Assembly (NCBI RefSeq): GCF_004965515.1
Contig: NZ_SSHH01000003.1
Coordinates: 303,501 to 367,500, forward strand
DNA from: Alteraurantiacibacter aquimixticola
Lineage (GTDB): Bacteria > Pseudomonadota > Alphaproteobacteria > Sphingomonadales > Sphingomonadaceae
Direction: 5' to 3'
DNA length: 64,000 nucleotides
Position 1 is the first letter of the stretch, and the number at the start of each line of letters is the position of its first letter. Under the pieces are notes generated by a model, which was not told the DNA's origin, did no database searches, and saw only the letters and a list, made by a program, of their open reading frames with translations. Positions 1 through 9,433 of this stretch are shown piece after piece. The position numbers and the translations under genes were made by a program.

Positions 1-246
1 CCATTCCGGCGCAGGCTGAGCGGATACAGGATCTGCGCGACTGTCCGCAATTGCCACCAGACTGCCAAGGCGCGGCAGCGGGTCGCTGACGAACTCGCCA
101 GGGTTTCGGCGTAGTGCTGCATCGATTGCGCCCAACAATTCCGAGAGTATTGTCGGCTGCCGTTGAAGAATCCGGTCGAGGCAATCGCCTACGGCATCGG
201 CGGGATCGTCTCCCAGCGCCAGCCCGTTTTTCCGCCACCAGCCCAT
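1..246 (-). CDS. Partial small protein downstream of the giant toxin; candidate immunity protein
   Basis: An open frame starts with ATG at 246, five bases after the toxin stop codon, and runs off the left edge without a stop, giving 82 visible residues. It begins MGWWRKNGLALGDDPADA and is acidic and Leu/Ala-rich, as expected for a small soluble helical protein; there is no signal peptide. I do not recognise the family. Genes placed directly after a polymorphic toxin usually encode its immunity protein, so a partner of the GIY-YIG nuclease is the natural inference, but it rests on position only. The C-terminus and true length lie outside the window. Confidence 0.55.
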   Translation of the reverse strand, partial: MGWWRKNGLALGDDPADAVGDCLDRILQRQPTILSELLGAIDAALRRNPGEFVSDPLPRLGSLVAIADSRADPVSAQPAPEW

Positions 247-251
247 CGCGG

Positions 252-3200
252 CTACCGGCAGGGATCGTGCAGTGCAGCGTAGGCCGTGATGTTCTCGTCC
301 TTGATGGCGTGCACGTCGTTGATCAGGCTTGACTCCGGATGCTCTTTCGACAGCCCCCCGTGCTGACGGATGAAGTGCTCTTCCCAGATCGCCGTCTCGT
401 ATGGGCTCCACATCCCGCTTGCCACTTCCTTGATTTCGTGTGTCGCGTCAGTCCAGTTCACGTCTTCAAGCTGTTTCGACTCGGACCGCAGGTGTTCATC
501 GAAGCGGTTGGCGACTGAGGGACGCACAGTCTTGCCGACATACAGGATTACGTTGGGATTGTCCTTGGCATAGACGATGTAGATCCGCGACATGCGCCTT
601 GCGGTCACGGTCCAGCCCGAGCTGTCGCCCGGTCCGTTGTGAACCAGGACTCCGACCTTGCCGACATGAAAGACATGGTCGCGGCCAACGATCAGATTGC
701 GGGTGCGAAATCTCGACTGGAATACTGTCACAGCCTTGACCTGTGCTGTCCCGCGCATGGTCTGCAGCAGGAGACCGGGATAAAGCATGCGGGCGGGTCG
801 CCAGGAAGGCTTTCGGTCCGCCGTCCGGAACCGGTGGTTGCGGGTAGCAAGGATCTCTTCTCCACCTTCGACTTGAATCACCACCTGGTGGATCGCCACT
901 CCTTCCAGAACTTCGTCGACCGGGCGGAACCGGCCATCGCGCGCCGCAACGCGCTCGCCACATTGCAGGGATTCAAGGGTTCGGAGACCGACGTCTGTCT
1001 GCACAAGGGTTTCGGCAGCAAGGCAGGGCATCCGCACCGGATCGCCCAGGTTTGCCGGGTTGCTCGGGTCGAACACCCGGGACGAGCGCCATTGCGCCTC
1101 CAGCGCTGCCCTTCGTTCGGACGCCTCGTGCAAGCGACGCGCGAGTTCGGGCATCTGTTCCTGCCGCACCGTCTCCATACGAGCTGCCGCTTCGGCGGCC
1201 TTGAGCAAGGCACCTGCCGCGACGTCGCTCTGCCCGGGCGGCAGGCTGCGCATGCGTTCGCCGAAATGTTCCTCTATCAGTCGGATGGCGTCGGCACGGC
1301 GATCATTGGCTATAAGCTGGTCCGCCTGGCGCAAGACCTCTATGTCGCGAGGGAAGAGCCTGGTGGGCCCCGTGCGCGATACGTGAAAATCCACCAGGCG
1401 CTCGAGGTTTTCGTAGGGCGCGTCGAGCGCATTGACCGCGCGCCGCAGCTCTGTTTCGACGTCGGTGGCCTTGCTCAACTGGTCGCGCACCTCACGAGCT
1501 GCCGCGATCGCTTCTGCGCGTTGCCGGGCAGCATTCGATTCCTCGGCTGCGCGCGCTGCCCGTTCTGCCGACGTTTCACTGCGCCGAGGTGCCTTTCGGC
1601 CGCCGGATTCGGCAGCGATGTAGCCTCGCTCGGCGGCATCGACACCCAGCGCCAAGCGCGCACGCTCGCGGGCCAACTGGCTCTGCAATGCGACGATTTC
1701 CTGTTCGACCAGCGCCCGGCGCCGAGGGTCCAGCCCGCTTTCCGAAAGGCGCAGCATCCGTTCTTCTATGATCCGCGGCAGTTTTGCGACTTCGAGCGAT
1801 GCTTCCCACCTGCCGCGCTCGCGCGGGTTGAGGACGTCAATGCCAGCCGCCCGCGCCATATCACCCAGCAGCATCCGCGCCTGGCCCGCAACGCCCGCGT
1901 AGCGCCGCATCGCGTCGACCGTGGCGATGTGGTTCTGGATATCGGCCGCACGCGCGTTGGGCCCCACCTGCAGGGCCACGCCTATGATGTTGCCGTCGGC
2001 ATCGCGGTGCGGCACTGCGCGAACTTCGTCCAGCCCGAACCCGGGATCGTTCACTACTTCGACCGGCACCCGATTGCGCAGGCGCGGCGGCAGCGAATCC
2101 GCCGGGTTGACGGTGCGCCCTGCCGTGCCCGGCGCGACCACCTCGCGAACCTGGCTTGCCAGCCCGCGCAGGGATGAAGGCGGAGCGCCTTCGCGCACGA
2201 CAATCACCGCCTGTCCGTCGCGCACATAGACCATTGCATCGCCGATGTTGCCGCCGTTGAGGGTACGGAACTGAGCGGCATCGACATGCAGGATCGGGAC
2301 ATCGGAGATCGCGCCACGCTCACGTGGCGGAATGTCGGACAGGAGCGATCGTCGAGCTTCGCGGGTTGCTGCCAGCATGGCATCAGCACGGGCGCTTTCG
2401 GCGGTCTGTCGGGCTTCGATCTCTGCGGTGAATTCGGCACGCGAGCCGCCCGGGTTCTCATCCTGCCACATGCGAAATTCGCGCGCGCGTGCTTCCACTG
2501 GAGTCAGGTGAGGCGGCACCGCAAAGCGACTGACCCCGGCGTGGACCACTGCACCGGCCCCGCCCATGATCACCCCGTTCTTCAGGTTCTCGAGGCTCCC
2601 CTCCCACACCCCACGAGCCATGTTGGCGGCGAAGTTGCCATGGCGCCAGTTCTGCTCGTTGAGCAGGTTCGCGGTAACCACTGTCGGGATCGCGCGGCCC
2701 ACGTCGCGCAGCTGTTCAACGGCAAAGTTGCGTCCAAATTCCGCCGCCCTGCCGGCAAACCGGCGTGCCGCCGAGCCCCGCAAGCCTGCTGCCACCGCCT
2801 GTTCGGCCGCACTGGTGGTGGCTTGACGGGCAGCTGTGCGCAGTCCGTTGCGCAGACCCATACGGGCTACTTCCTTCATCTGGAGACCCGCGCTTCGCAT
2901 CATGGTCGAAGCGTTGGTGGTGAACCTGCCAATACCTCCCTTGAAGAGACCCAGCGTCGCCATGGTGACGGCCAGATCGACCACCCCAACGGCAATGTCG
3001 GTTCCGATCTCCTCGGCTCCATATGCGCTGCCCTTGATCGCTGCTTTGGCTGCCATGCCGGAAATCGTGCCCAGCACAGATCCCAGGATGGCGATAACTG
3101 CGGGCAGAGCCGTTCCACCGGAGACGACTGAGACGATGGCCCCGGCCACGATCGCGATCGCACCAACCACGTACTGCAGGATCGTGGTAATCGTATCGGC

Positions 3201-6200
3201 AAAGCTATCGACCCGGGTGCGCTGAGCCTCGATCGCGAAGCGGGCATTGTCGACCCGCTGGTTGAACACATCGACCAGCCCCTCGCGTTGGCGCGGTGGA
3301 AGGTTGGGGTCGCGCATGCGGGCGTGCAGCGCCTCGAGCCGTTCCAGCGACCGGTGCGATTCCGCGGATTCGGCGCGCGAAGCGGATGCGCCCCAAGCGC
3401 CGACCCCTGCTTCGTCGCGCCGCAAGCGCCGGCGTAACTCGTCGACGCGTTCGGCAACGGTTGCCGGGGCGCCGCGATCGTAGAGATCGACGAGGTCGTC
3501 TTCCTCCCGCCCGCTGGTGTCTCCCTGGATCGCTTCGCGCAGGGTTTCCCCTGGATGGTCCCTTTGCCAGCGCCGGTTGAGCTCACGCATGTCTTCGCGG
3601 GTGAGGCCTTCCATACCGCCGCGCAGTTCACCCATGTCCGTACCGACGCCTTCGATGCCGAAACGCACGCGGGCGTAGGCCCAGTCCAACCGTCGCTCGC
3701 GCCGGGCCGCCGGATCGTTGGCATCGCGGCGCATGATGGCCAGGCGCCCGCGCGCGTCGCTCAGCGCCCCGCCCCGCCCGAACGTATTGTCCGACATGGT
3801 GCTCGACAGCATGGTATCGAGCGTGATGCCGTAGCGGTCCTGCAAACGGCTATCGAGCCGAGCCACCGAAGCGCGCGAACGATCAAAGGCATCGTCGGCC
3901 AGCGTGGCATCCATCTCGCGCTGCAGCTCCATCCGGCGATTTTCAACCGTCTCTTCGGAGATATGGCGCCGCGCCCGCTCGGCCGGACCGCCGAATTCGC
4001 GCATCAGGCAGGCGTCTACGCCGGCTCGCAGTTCCGGACCGCGGTCGAGCTGAGCGCGGTCGAGTGCGCGGGTGTATTGCGCCCGGACAACCCCGCCCAT
4101 GACCTCGTCGTCGGCATAGACCCCGCGTCGCTCGGCCTCCATCCGCCCGGCATCGATCCCTTCGGGATCGTTGTTGGCAAAGGCGTTGAGCATGTCGCGG
4201 TTGCCGCGATCGAAGGCGAAGGTGTAGCCAACTGCATTTTCCAGCGTGCTGCCGGATCCCCAATTGTAGTTGGGGACGTTCGCAAAATGTCGACCGAAGC
4301 TCGCGTCCATGGCAGCATTGCGGGCAGCGACCGCCGCATCGAATTCGGCGGCGGTCCAGTTGTTGGCGCGGGCCTCGGCAATGGCTTCTGTGCGGATTCG
4401 CTCGTAGACTGCGGCCGCAGCCCCGGCATCCCGCCCCCAGCCGCCGCGCAGCGCATAGTCCATTTCATAGGCATTGGCGTCGTCCATGCGCCCTTCGGCG
4501 AGTGCGCGCGCCTGTCCCAATTCCGAGCCGGAAAGGTCGCCGCTGAGCACGCTGTCGAGCGTTTCACCATAGCGCTCGAGGTAGATGGCATTGGCGCGCG
4601 CGCGTGCCGCGGCGCGCTGATCTTCTGGCAGGTTGTTGAGCGCCCGCAGCGCGTCCATGATCTGCGCTTCGTTGGTGCCCGGTCCCCACACTGCATCGTG
4701 GATGGCTTCAGCCGCGGCTGCCCCCGCGTCGCCGCGCATAAGATCTTGCGCGCGACGCCATTCGTCGCCCGACAATTCGCTATCGAGATGGCGATAGAGC
4801 GCATTGTTGCCATGACGGTCGTTGTAGCACTTGGTTACCGCCGCAAGTTCGATCGGTCGCAGTCCTTCCAACTGGCGGTAGATCGTCGCTTCGTCGGTTC
4901 CGATCTTGTCTTCGCCGGCGGCGTAGATCGCGTTGGCCCGCTCGCTGGCACTGAAACCCGAATTCTTGGCCTTTGCCGCGAACTCCACGGCTTCCCATGC
5001 GGAATTCGGCAGAGCGTCCAGTTCGCTCTGGACAGTCGTCTCGATGAGCGGTTTTTCGAGTTCGATCTGACGGAAAATGATCGAGTCGGCGATCCCGCCA
5101 AGCGCCTCTCCGCCGCGCGATCCACTTGCTATCCCGGCTATGAAATCGCGTTTCTGACCTTCGCTCATCCGCGCGTATCCAGCCGCCTGATCGGCGTCGG
5201 CATTGATTTGCGCTTCGACCTGGTCGCGAATCCGGCGCAATTCCGCCTGGAGCTCGAGCCGGGCGAGACGGGCCTCTGTATCGGCCCAGGTCGTCGCGGT
5301 TTCGTGGGCATTGTCGGCCCACCGATTGAGGTCCGTAACTGTATCGGTCCACCACTGCTCGCTTGCACCCTCCTGCGTTGCGCCCCAATCGCGCAGGGCG
5401 CGAAAGGCGGTGGCCCCTTCGGTCTCGACATCGCGGATATTGGCCGCAATTGTTGCGGTCACATCGGCTTTCATCTGGCGAACCTGAGCAGTCGCGGCGC
5501 GCACCCGGCCCTCCTTCCATTCGCGCGCCCGGTTAATCGCGTCGCTCAGGCGGCGCCTTGCCGCGAGCAGCTGTGTGACGTCCGTGGGTGGGGTCTGGCC
5601 CGGCGCCAGGTTGTTTTCCCGCTGCGCTACGATCTCATCGGCCGTCGCTGCCAGTTCATAGGCAGAGGTCAGCCGGGCTAGCGCTGTATCGAGTTCGCGC
5701 CGGCGCTCGCGTTCCTGAAACTGGAAGCCGGCGATGGCTTCGGAAACCTTGGCCTGGATCCGTTGTACGGCCGCCTCGGCAATCTGGCGAAAGCCCGGGC
5801 GCGGCGGTCTCCCGGCAGCCCCCGCCCGCCGCCTTGCATCCGCCCCGGCTGTTCGGGCGGTCGCGGCATCGCCGAGCCGTGTGGTGGCGGTGCTGGCCGC
5901 AGCGGACGTGCTATCGGCGGCGCTCGCTGCAGCGTCGCGGGTGCGCCCTGCGGCGATATCCGCCAGTTCGGTTCGACGCGCGGACACGGCATTGTCGAGC
6001 ATCGCACCGGCGGAACCCATGATCCGGGCAGTCGCTCTCACACGGTCGCCCAGGCGGGTTTGCAGGCCGTCGCGCAGGCTTGAGCCGAGGCCGTCCAGCG
6101 TCGGCTGATTGGTATTGTTCAAGGTGTCGTTGGGGTATTCGCGCATGTCTTTCTTGACGTCGCGCAACACCCGCGTGGCGGTCTCGGCCGGATCGGCGAT

Positions 6201-7394
6201 AACCCGTGCCAGGACCGAAGTAAGCAGTTGTTGCTCCGCAACGGTCAGATCGGCAGGAGGCAGCGGCCGGGTGGTGACGGTAATCGGCGGCGGGACGAGC
6301 GGTGCCGGCGGGGTGCCATCGGTAGTGGCAGCGGGCGGGGCAAGAAGTTGCTCGCGAAGCCTGGTCAGGCGGGTCCTTTCTGCACCCGGGTCGTTGGGAT
6401 CGCCTGGTATCGGTGGATCCCCGACCCTAGACAACCCAGCTTCATCCATTCCCGCATCGCCGCGCAGGATCAGTCGGCGTTCGGCGGGGGTGATGGGACG
6501 GTCGGGAATGACGGGCATGTGCCCGCGAGGACTGGCTTCGACCGGTGGCAAGGCCTGATCCGGCAGCAAGCGCCCAGCAACTTCATGGATGCGCTCGGTC
6601 GCCGGGCGGATCGGGTCCTCGATATCGGCAAAGCTTGGTTCGACCGTGGGTACCGGTGGGGGACCGGGAATGCGCCTTGCGGCGCTGCGGCGAGCTGGCG
6701 CCGCCATCGCGCGACCGCCGGGTGCTGCAGGTGCGCGGCCGGGAGCCGTACTCGCACCGCCGCCACCGCCGCCTCGCGATCCGCGCGGGCTTGCACCGGG
6801 AGGAGAGGCGATGCTGTTGGCGGTTGCGGCTGCACTGGCAGAAACGGATTCCGCCGTGGCCTCTCCCGGCAGGCTCACAGGCCCTGTCGGGAGAGGATTG
6901 CCAGTTGGGCTGGCCGGACCAGATGCGCTGGAAGGAGCAGAACCACCCGGCCCATGAGCCGGAACGGCAGGTGTCGCGGCGGCGCGGGCGGAACTTTCGC
7001 CTTCTGTCGTTGCGGTGGAGCTGGCCGGATCGGCAGCGCTCGGACGATCGGGATCCGGAGGCTCCCTATTGTCTGGGCTGGCGTCAGAGCCTTCTTGAGG
7101 AAAGGGCGGGGCAGATCCCTCGACCGGCCTCTCGTCGATGGCTTCTGAACTGCCCAGCAAATCCGCTGTCACCCGATTGCCCGCAGTGCTCTGCAGTTCC
7201 CGGGCAAGGGCGGTGATCGGGGCTGTCGATCCGGCCAGTTCGCGCAAACGACCCGGTCGCCTCGGGTCGGTGAGTATTCGCATGAGGGCGCCAGATGTCA
7301 GCCTGCCATGCGATGGACCTCTGACCGGGTCGGGCGCGAACGCCGAGCCATCTTCGCCGGGCGCTTCACGAACGCGTGGCGGGCGGCTCGCCAT
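252..7394 (-). CDS. Giant eCIS-associated polymorphic toxin: AGNR motif, annexin-like repeats, Hint, GIY-YIG nuclease (2380 aa)
   Basis: Probable cargo of the injection system. Seen along the chain: an N-terminal motif LQSTAGNRVTADLL (residues 67-80), which I know from many DUF4157/eCIS-linked proteins; a Pro/Ala/Ser-rich low-complexity stretch (about 85-420); a long helical, charged region (about 500-800); annexin-like repeats with GTDE/GTNE and SELSG signatures (about 825-970 and again 1235-1300); a hydrophobic stretch able to form membrane helices (about 1400-1490); a further coiled region; a pretoxin Hint domain from Cys2124 (CLAAETLVQT) to VLVHN (2253); and a C-terminal GIY-YIG nuclease (about 2265-2380) with YIVY, YVGKT, a following Arg and Glu in YETAIWEEH. 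The Hint domain should release the nuclease by self-cleavage. Start ATG lies 5 nt after the ATPase stop; its ribosome site is weak, so translation may be coupled. Confidence 0.88.
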   Translation of the reverse strand: MASRPPRVREAPGEDGSAFAPDPVRGPSHGRLTSGALMRILTDPRRPGRLRELAGSTAPITALARELQSTAGNRVTADLLGSSEAIDERPVEGSAPPFPQEGSDASPDNREPPDPDRPSAADPASSTATTEGESSARAAATPAVPAHGPGGSAPSSASGPASPTGNPLPTGPVSLPGEATAESVSASAAATANSIASPPGASPRGSRGGGGGGASTAPGRAPAAPGGRAMAAPARRSAARRIPGPPPVPTVEPSFADIEDPIRPATERIHEVAGRLLPDQALPPVEASPRGHMPVIPDRPITPAERRLILRGDAGMDEAGLSRVGDPPIPGDPNDPGAERTRLTRLREQLLAPPAATTDGTPPAPLVPPPITVTTRPLPPADLTVAEQQLLTSVLARVIADPAETATRVLRDVKKDMREYPNDTLNNTNQPTLDGLGSSLRDGLQTRLGDRVRATARIMGSAGAMLDNAVSARRTELADIAAGRTRDAAASAADSTSAAASTATTRLGDAATARTAGADARRRAGAAGRPPRPGFRQIAEAAVQRIQAKVSEAIAGFQFQERERRRELDTALARLTSAYELAATADEIVAQRENNLAPGQTPPTDVTQLLAARRRLSDAINRAREWKEGRVRAATAQVRQMKADVTATIAANIRDVETEGATAFRALRDWGATQEGASEQWWTDTVTDLNRWADNAHETATTWADTEARLARLELQAELRRIRDQVEAQINADADQAAGYARMSEGQKRDFIAGIASGSRGGEALGGIADSIIFRQIELEKPLIETTVQSELDALPNSAWEAVEFAAKAKNSGFSASERANAIYAAGEDKIGTDEATIYRQLEGLRPIELAAVTKCYNDRHGNNALYRHLDSELSGDEWRRAQDLMRGDAGAAAAEAIHDAVWGPGTNEAQIMDALRALNNLPEDQRAAARARANAIYLERYGETLDSVLSGDLSGSELGQARALAEGRMDDANAYEMDYALRGGWGRDAGAAAAVYERIRTEAIAEARANNWTAAEFDAAVAARNAAMDASFGRHFANVPNYNWGSGSTLENAVGYTFAFDRGNRDMLNAFANNDPEGIDAGRMEAERRGVYADDEVMGGVVRAQYTRALDRAQLDRGPELRAGVDACLMREFGGPAERARRHISEETVENRRMELQREMDATLADDAFDRSRASVARLDSRLQDRYGITLDTMLSSTMSDNTFGRGGALSDARGRLAIMRRDANDPAARRERRLDWAYARVRFGIEGVGTDMGELRGGMEGLTREDMRELNRRWQRDHPGETLREAIQGDTSGREEDDLVDLYDRGAPATVAERVDELRRRLRRDEAGVGAWGASASRAESAESHRSLERLEALHARMRDPNLPPRQREGLVDVFNQRVDNARFAIEAQRTRVDSFADTITTILQYVVGAIAIVAGAIVSVVSGGTALPAVIAILGSVLGTISGMAAKAAIKGSAYGAEEIGTDIAVGVVDLAVTMATLGLFKGGIGRFTTNASTMMRSAGLQMKEVARMGLRNGLRTAARQATTSAAEQAVAAGLRGSAARRFAGRAAEFGRNFAVEQLRDVGRAIPTVVTANLLNEQNWRHGNFAANMARGVWEGSLENLKNGVIMGGAGAVVHAGVSRFAVPPHLTPVEARAREFRMWQDENPGGSRAEFTAEIEARQTAESARADAMLAATREARRSLLSDIPPRERGAISDVPILHVDAAQFRTLNGGNIGDAMVYVRDGQAVIVVREGAPPSSLRGLASQVREVVAPGTAGRTVNPADSLPPRLRNRVPVEVVNDPGFGLDEVRAVPHRDADGNIIGVALQVGPNARAADIQNHIATVDAMRRYAGVAGQARMLLGDMARAAGIDVLNPRERGRWEASLEVAKLPRIIEERMLRLSESGLDPRRRALVEQEIVALQSQLARERARLALGVDAAERGYIAAESGGRKAPRRSETSAERAARAAEESNAARQRAEAIAAAREVRDQLSKATDVETELRRAVNALDAPYENLERLVDFHVSRTGPTRLFPRDIEVLRQADQLIANDRRADAIRLIEEHFGERMRSLPPGQSDVAAGALLKAAEAAARMETVRQEQMPELARRLHEASERRAALEAQWRSSRVFDPSNPANLGDPVRMPCLAAETLVQTDVGLRTLESLQCGERVAARDGRFRPVDEVLEGVAIHQVVIQVEGGEEILATRNHRFRTADRKPSWRPARMLYPGLLLQTMRGTAQVKAVTVFQSRFRTRNLIVGRDHVFHVGKVGVLVHNGPGDSSGWTVTARRMSRIYIVYAKDNPNVILYVGKTVRPSVANRFDEHLRSESKQLEDVNWTDATHEIKEVASGMWSPYETAIWEEHFIRQHGGLSKEHPESSLINDVHAIKDENITAYAALHDPCR

Positions 7395-7399
7395 GGCAA

Positions 7400-9433
7400 T
7401 TACCGCGCCGTTGCCAGCGAACCGAAATCAGCCGGTATCGGGTTCCTGCCCGTCTTCTCCAGTTCGCGCTCGATTGCGCGCAAGAGGTGGGGCATGCCGA
7501 TTGACGTGCCTTGGCTCGCAGCGAGGTAGGCGGCCGAAAGCGCAGCATTTCGGATAGCGCCGCCAGACAGTTCGAACACGGCCGCTATTTCCGCGAGATC
7601 GAGGTCAGGACACCGCTGCGCCTGTGGCGGGAAGACCTGCTCCCAAAGCGCAAGCCGCGTGGATGAACTTGGAAGTGGGAAATGGATTGTGCAGGTCAGG
7701 CGCCGGGCAAATGCGTCGTCCATGTTGCACGGCATATTGCTGGAAAGGATGACAAGACCTTCGTGGGTTTCGACCCTTTGCAGCAGATAGGCGGTGCTCA
7801 GATTGGCATATCTGTCATGCGAATCCTGCACTTCGGTACGCGCACCAAACAAGACGTCTGCTTCATCGAACAGCAAGGCAACACCCGCATCCGCAGCAGC
7901 AGAAAAGAGCCTGTCGATGTGCTTTTCGGTTTCGCCGATATACTTGTCGAACACGCTGGCAAGGTTGGCGCGGTAAAGCGCGACACCTGCCTCGTTCGCC
8001 ACGATTCCAGCGGCCATGGTCTTGCCCGTTCCCGATGGACCGGAAAAGAGTGCCAGGCATTGACGTGCCTGCGGGTTTCCCGCCCCGAACCCCCACTCGC
8101 CGACAACTTTGGGCCAGTGCTTGACGGTTGCCGTCAGTTCATCAAGCTCGCGGGCCACGCGCGGCGGTACGAGCAGGTCGTCACGCAGCCATGCGCGCTT
8201 GACCAGCTCTAGAATCGCTGGAAGCTGGCGCGTCGCAGTGGCCATGCTGGCGGCTTCCCAGTTCTCAGGTGGTAGCTGGCGCACCGCGGCAATCGCCGCC
8301 GGGCCAAGCCGGGTCGACCAGGCCAAACGCGCTGGGTCGGCCCCGCTGCGGGTTCCTAAGGCGCGTTGCCACAGCCCCCGGCGATCGGGAGCTTCCCATT
8401 CTGGCAGGGCGCAGCGCTGCACATCGGCTGCGGCGGTTCGCCGCAAATCGAGCAGATTGGGAGGAACGGCAAAGATCGCTTCGATGCCCAAGTCGCTTAA
8501 TCGCTCGATCAGACCCTCGGCATGTCCACTCTCGCTGCTTTCGATCTCGACCAGGAGTGCGCAGCTCTCTAGACGAGCCTCGCGAGCAAGCGCGGTCCCG
8601 AGTTCATGCATGTCTTTGGAGAAAGATTGCGCCCGTTCGAAATCTACTGCGATGAGCCCAAGCCCCCCGGTCTTGGCGCGGCGTGCCGCGTAGGCTCTCT
8701 GGCCGATGTCGCCGCGTCCTTCGATAACCAGAATGCGGCTCTGTGGCAGATGCAACGGCATGAGGTCTGCTGCCCAATCCTCGATTGAATGATCGAGCGT
8801 TGAACATGCCGCCCGGAGGGCTGGCTCAATGCCGCCGGCCTGACCAGCTATCGCGAAGACGATCCGGTCGCCAGCGCACAGAATCCGGTCAGTCAGTGGC
8901 ACTGCATTTTGGCCGTCAGCTACGCGGAGCAAGCCATTGTCGATCAAGAGGCCTTCCGGGCTGAACAGGCCAAGTGCCGCGTTCCTGTCATCGGGCGCCA
9001 GCAGATCCAGCAACAGCCCGATCGTGGGAAGAGTGCGCGAAACATCATTGTGCGCAAAGCCAATCGCGTTCTGGAAGCGGCGATCGAGCGCAGCGGCGAC
9101 CACAATCATAAGTGCATCGCGCGATATCACATCCAGACCAAAGTCCTGCGCCACGCGATAAAGCGGGGGCGGCTGGCCGGCCTGCACCCGCAAGTCGATT
9201 ATCCCGCGAAGCGGATCATGTGCTTCCGGCTGCCTCGGCAAGCCACTCAGGCCGGCCAGGACTTCGTGCTCCGACAGGAAAAGGCCGCGCATCGGATCGT
9301 CTGTAAAGCGGCCGTCGTCCCGCATTCGCAGGATGTGATCGGCGAGCCGCGCTTCAAGCCAGTGAAACTCGGCCTGCAAATGCTCCGCTGGATCGGCAAA
9401 ACCGATGCGAGGGATCGTATCGAGGCGCATCAA
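7400..9433 (-). CDS. eCIS AAA+ ATPase (Afp15/Pvc15-like, 677 aa)
   Basis: The C-terminal half is a classical AAA+ module: Walker A GPSGTGKT at residues 465-472, Walker B LLFDEADVLFG near 520, sensor-1-like LSSNMP, and the arginine-finger region FARRLTCTIHFPLP. The N-terminal 400 residues are a family-specific domain without recognised motifs. In Afp/PVC clusters a similar ATPase sits after the tape-measure gene and is thought to help assembly or cargo loading; the order here, just before the toxin, fits. The start overlaps the stop of the upstream gene (ATGA-type junction), indicating translational coupling. The call of AAA+ ATPase is firm; its exact role in the particle is inferred. Confidence 0.92.
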   Translation of the reverse strand: MMRLDTIPRIGFADPAEHLQAEFHWLEARLADHILRMRDDGRFTDDPMRGLFLSEHEVLAGLSGLPRQPEAHDPLRGIIDLRVQAGQPPPLYRVAQDFGLDVISRDALMIVVAAALDRRFQNAIGFAHNDVSRTLPTIGLLLDLLAPDDRNAALGLFSPEGLLIDNGLLRVADGQNAVPLTDRILCAGDRIVFAIAGQAGGIEPALRAACSTLDHSIEDWAADLMPLHLPQSRILVIEGRGDIGQRAYAARRAKTGGLGLIAVDFERAQSFSKDMHELGTALAREARLESCALLVEIESSESGHAEGLIERLSDLGIEAIFAVPPNLLDLRRTAAADVQRCALPEWEAPDRRGLWQRALGTRSGADPARLAWSTRLGPAAIAAVRQLPPENWEAASMATATRQLPAILELVKRAWLRDDLLVPPRVARELDELTATVKHWPKVVGEWGFGAGNPQARQCLALFSGPSGTGKTMAAGIVANEAGVALYRANLASVFDKYIGETEKHIDRLFSAAADAGVALLFDEADVLFGARTEVQDSHDRYANLSTAYLLQRVETHEGLVILSSNMPCNMDDAFARRLTCTIHFPLPSSSTRLALWEQVFPPQAQRCPDLDLAEIAAVFELSGGAIRNAALSAAYLAASQGTSIGMPHLLRAIERELEKTGRNPIPADFGSLATAR

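Noticed and set aside
3555..5681. Plus-strand frame of 708 codons opposite the toxin
   Set aside because: Antisense of the annexin-like and coiled regions; no recognisable features, and no ribosome site.
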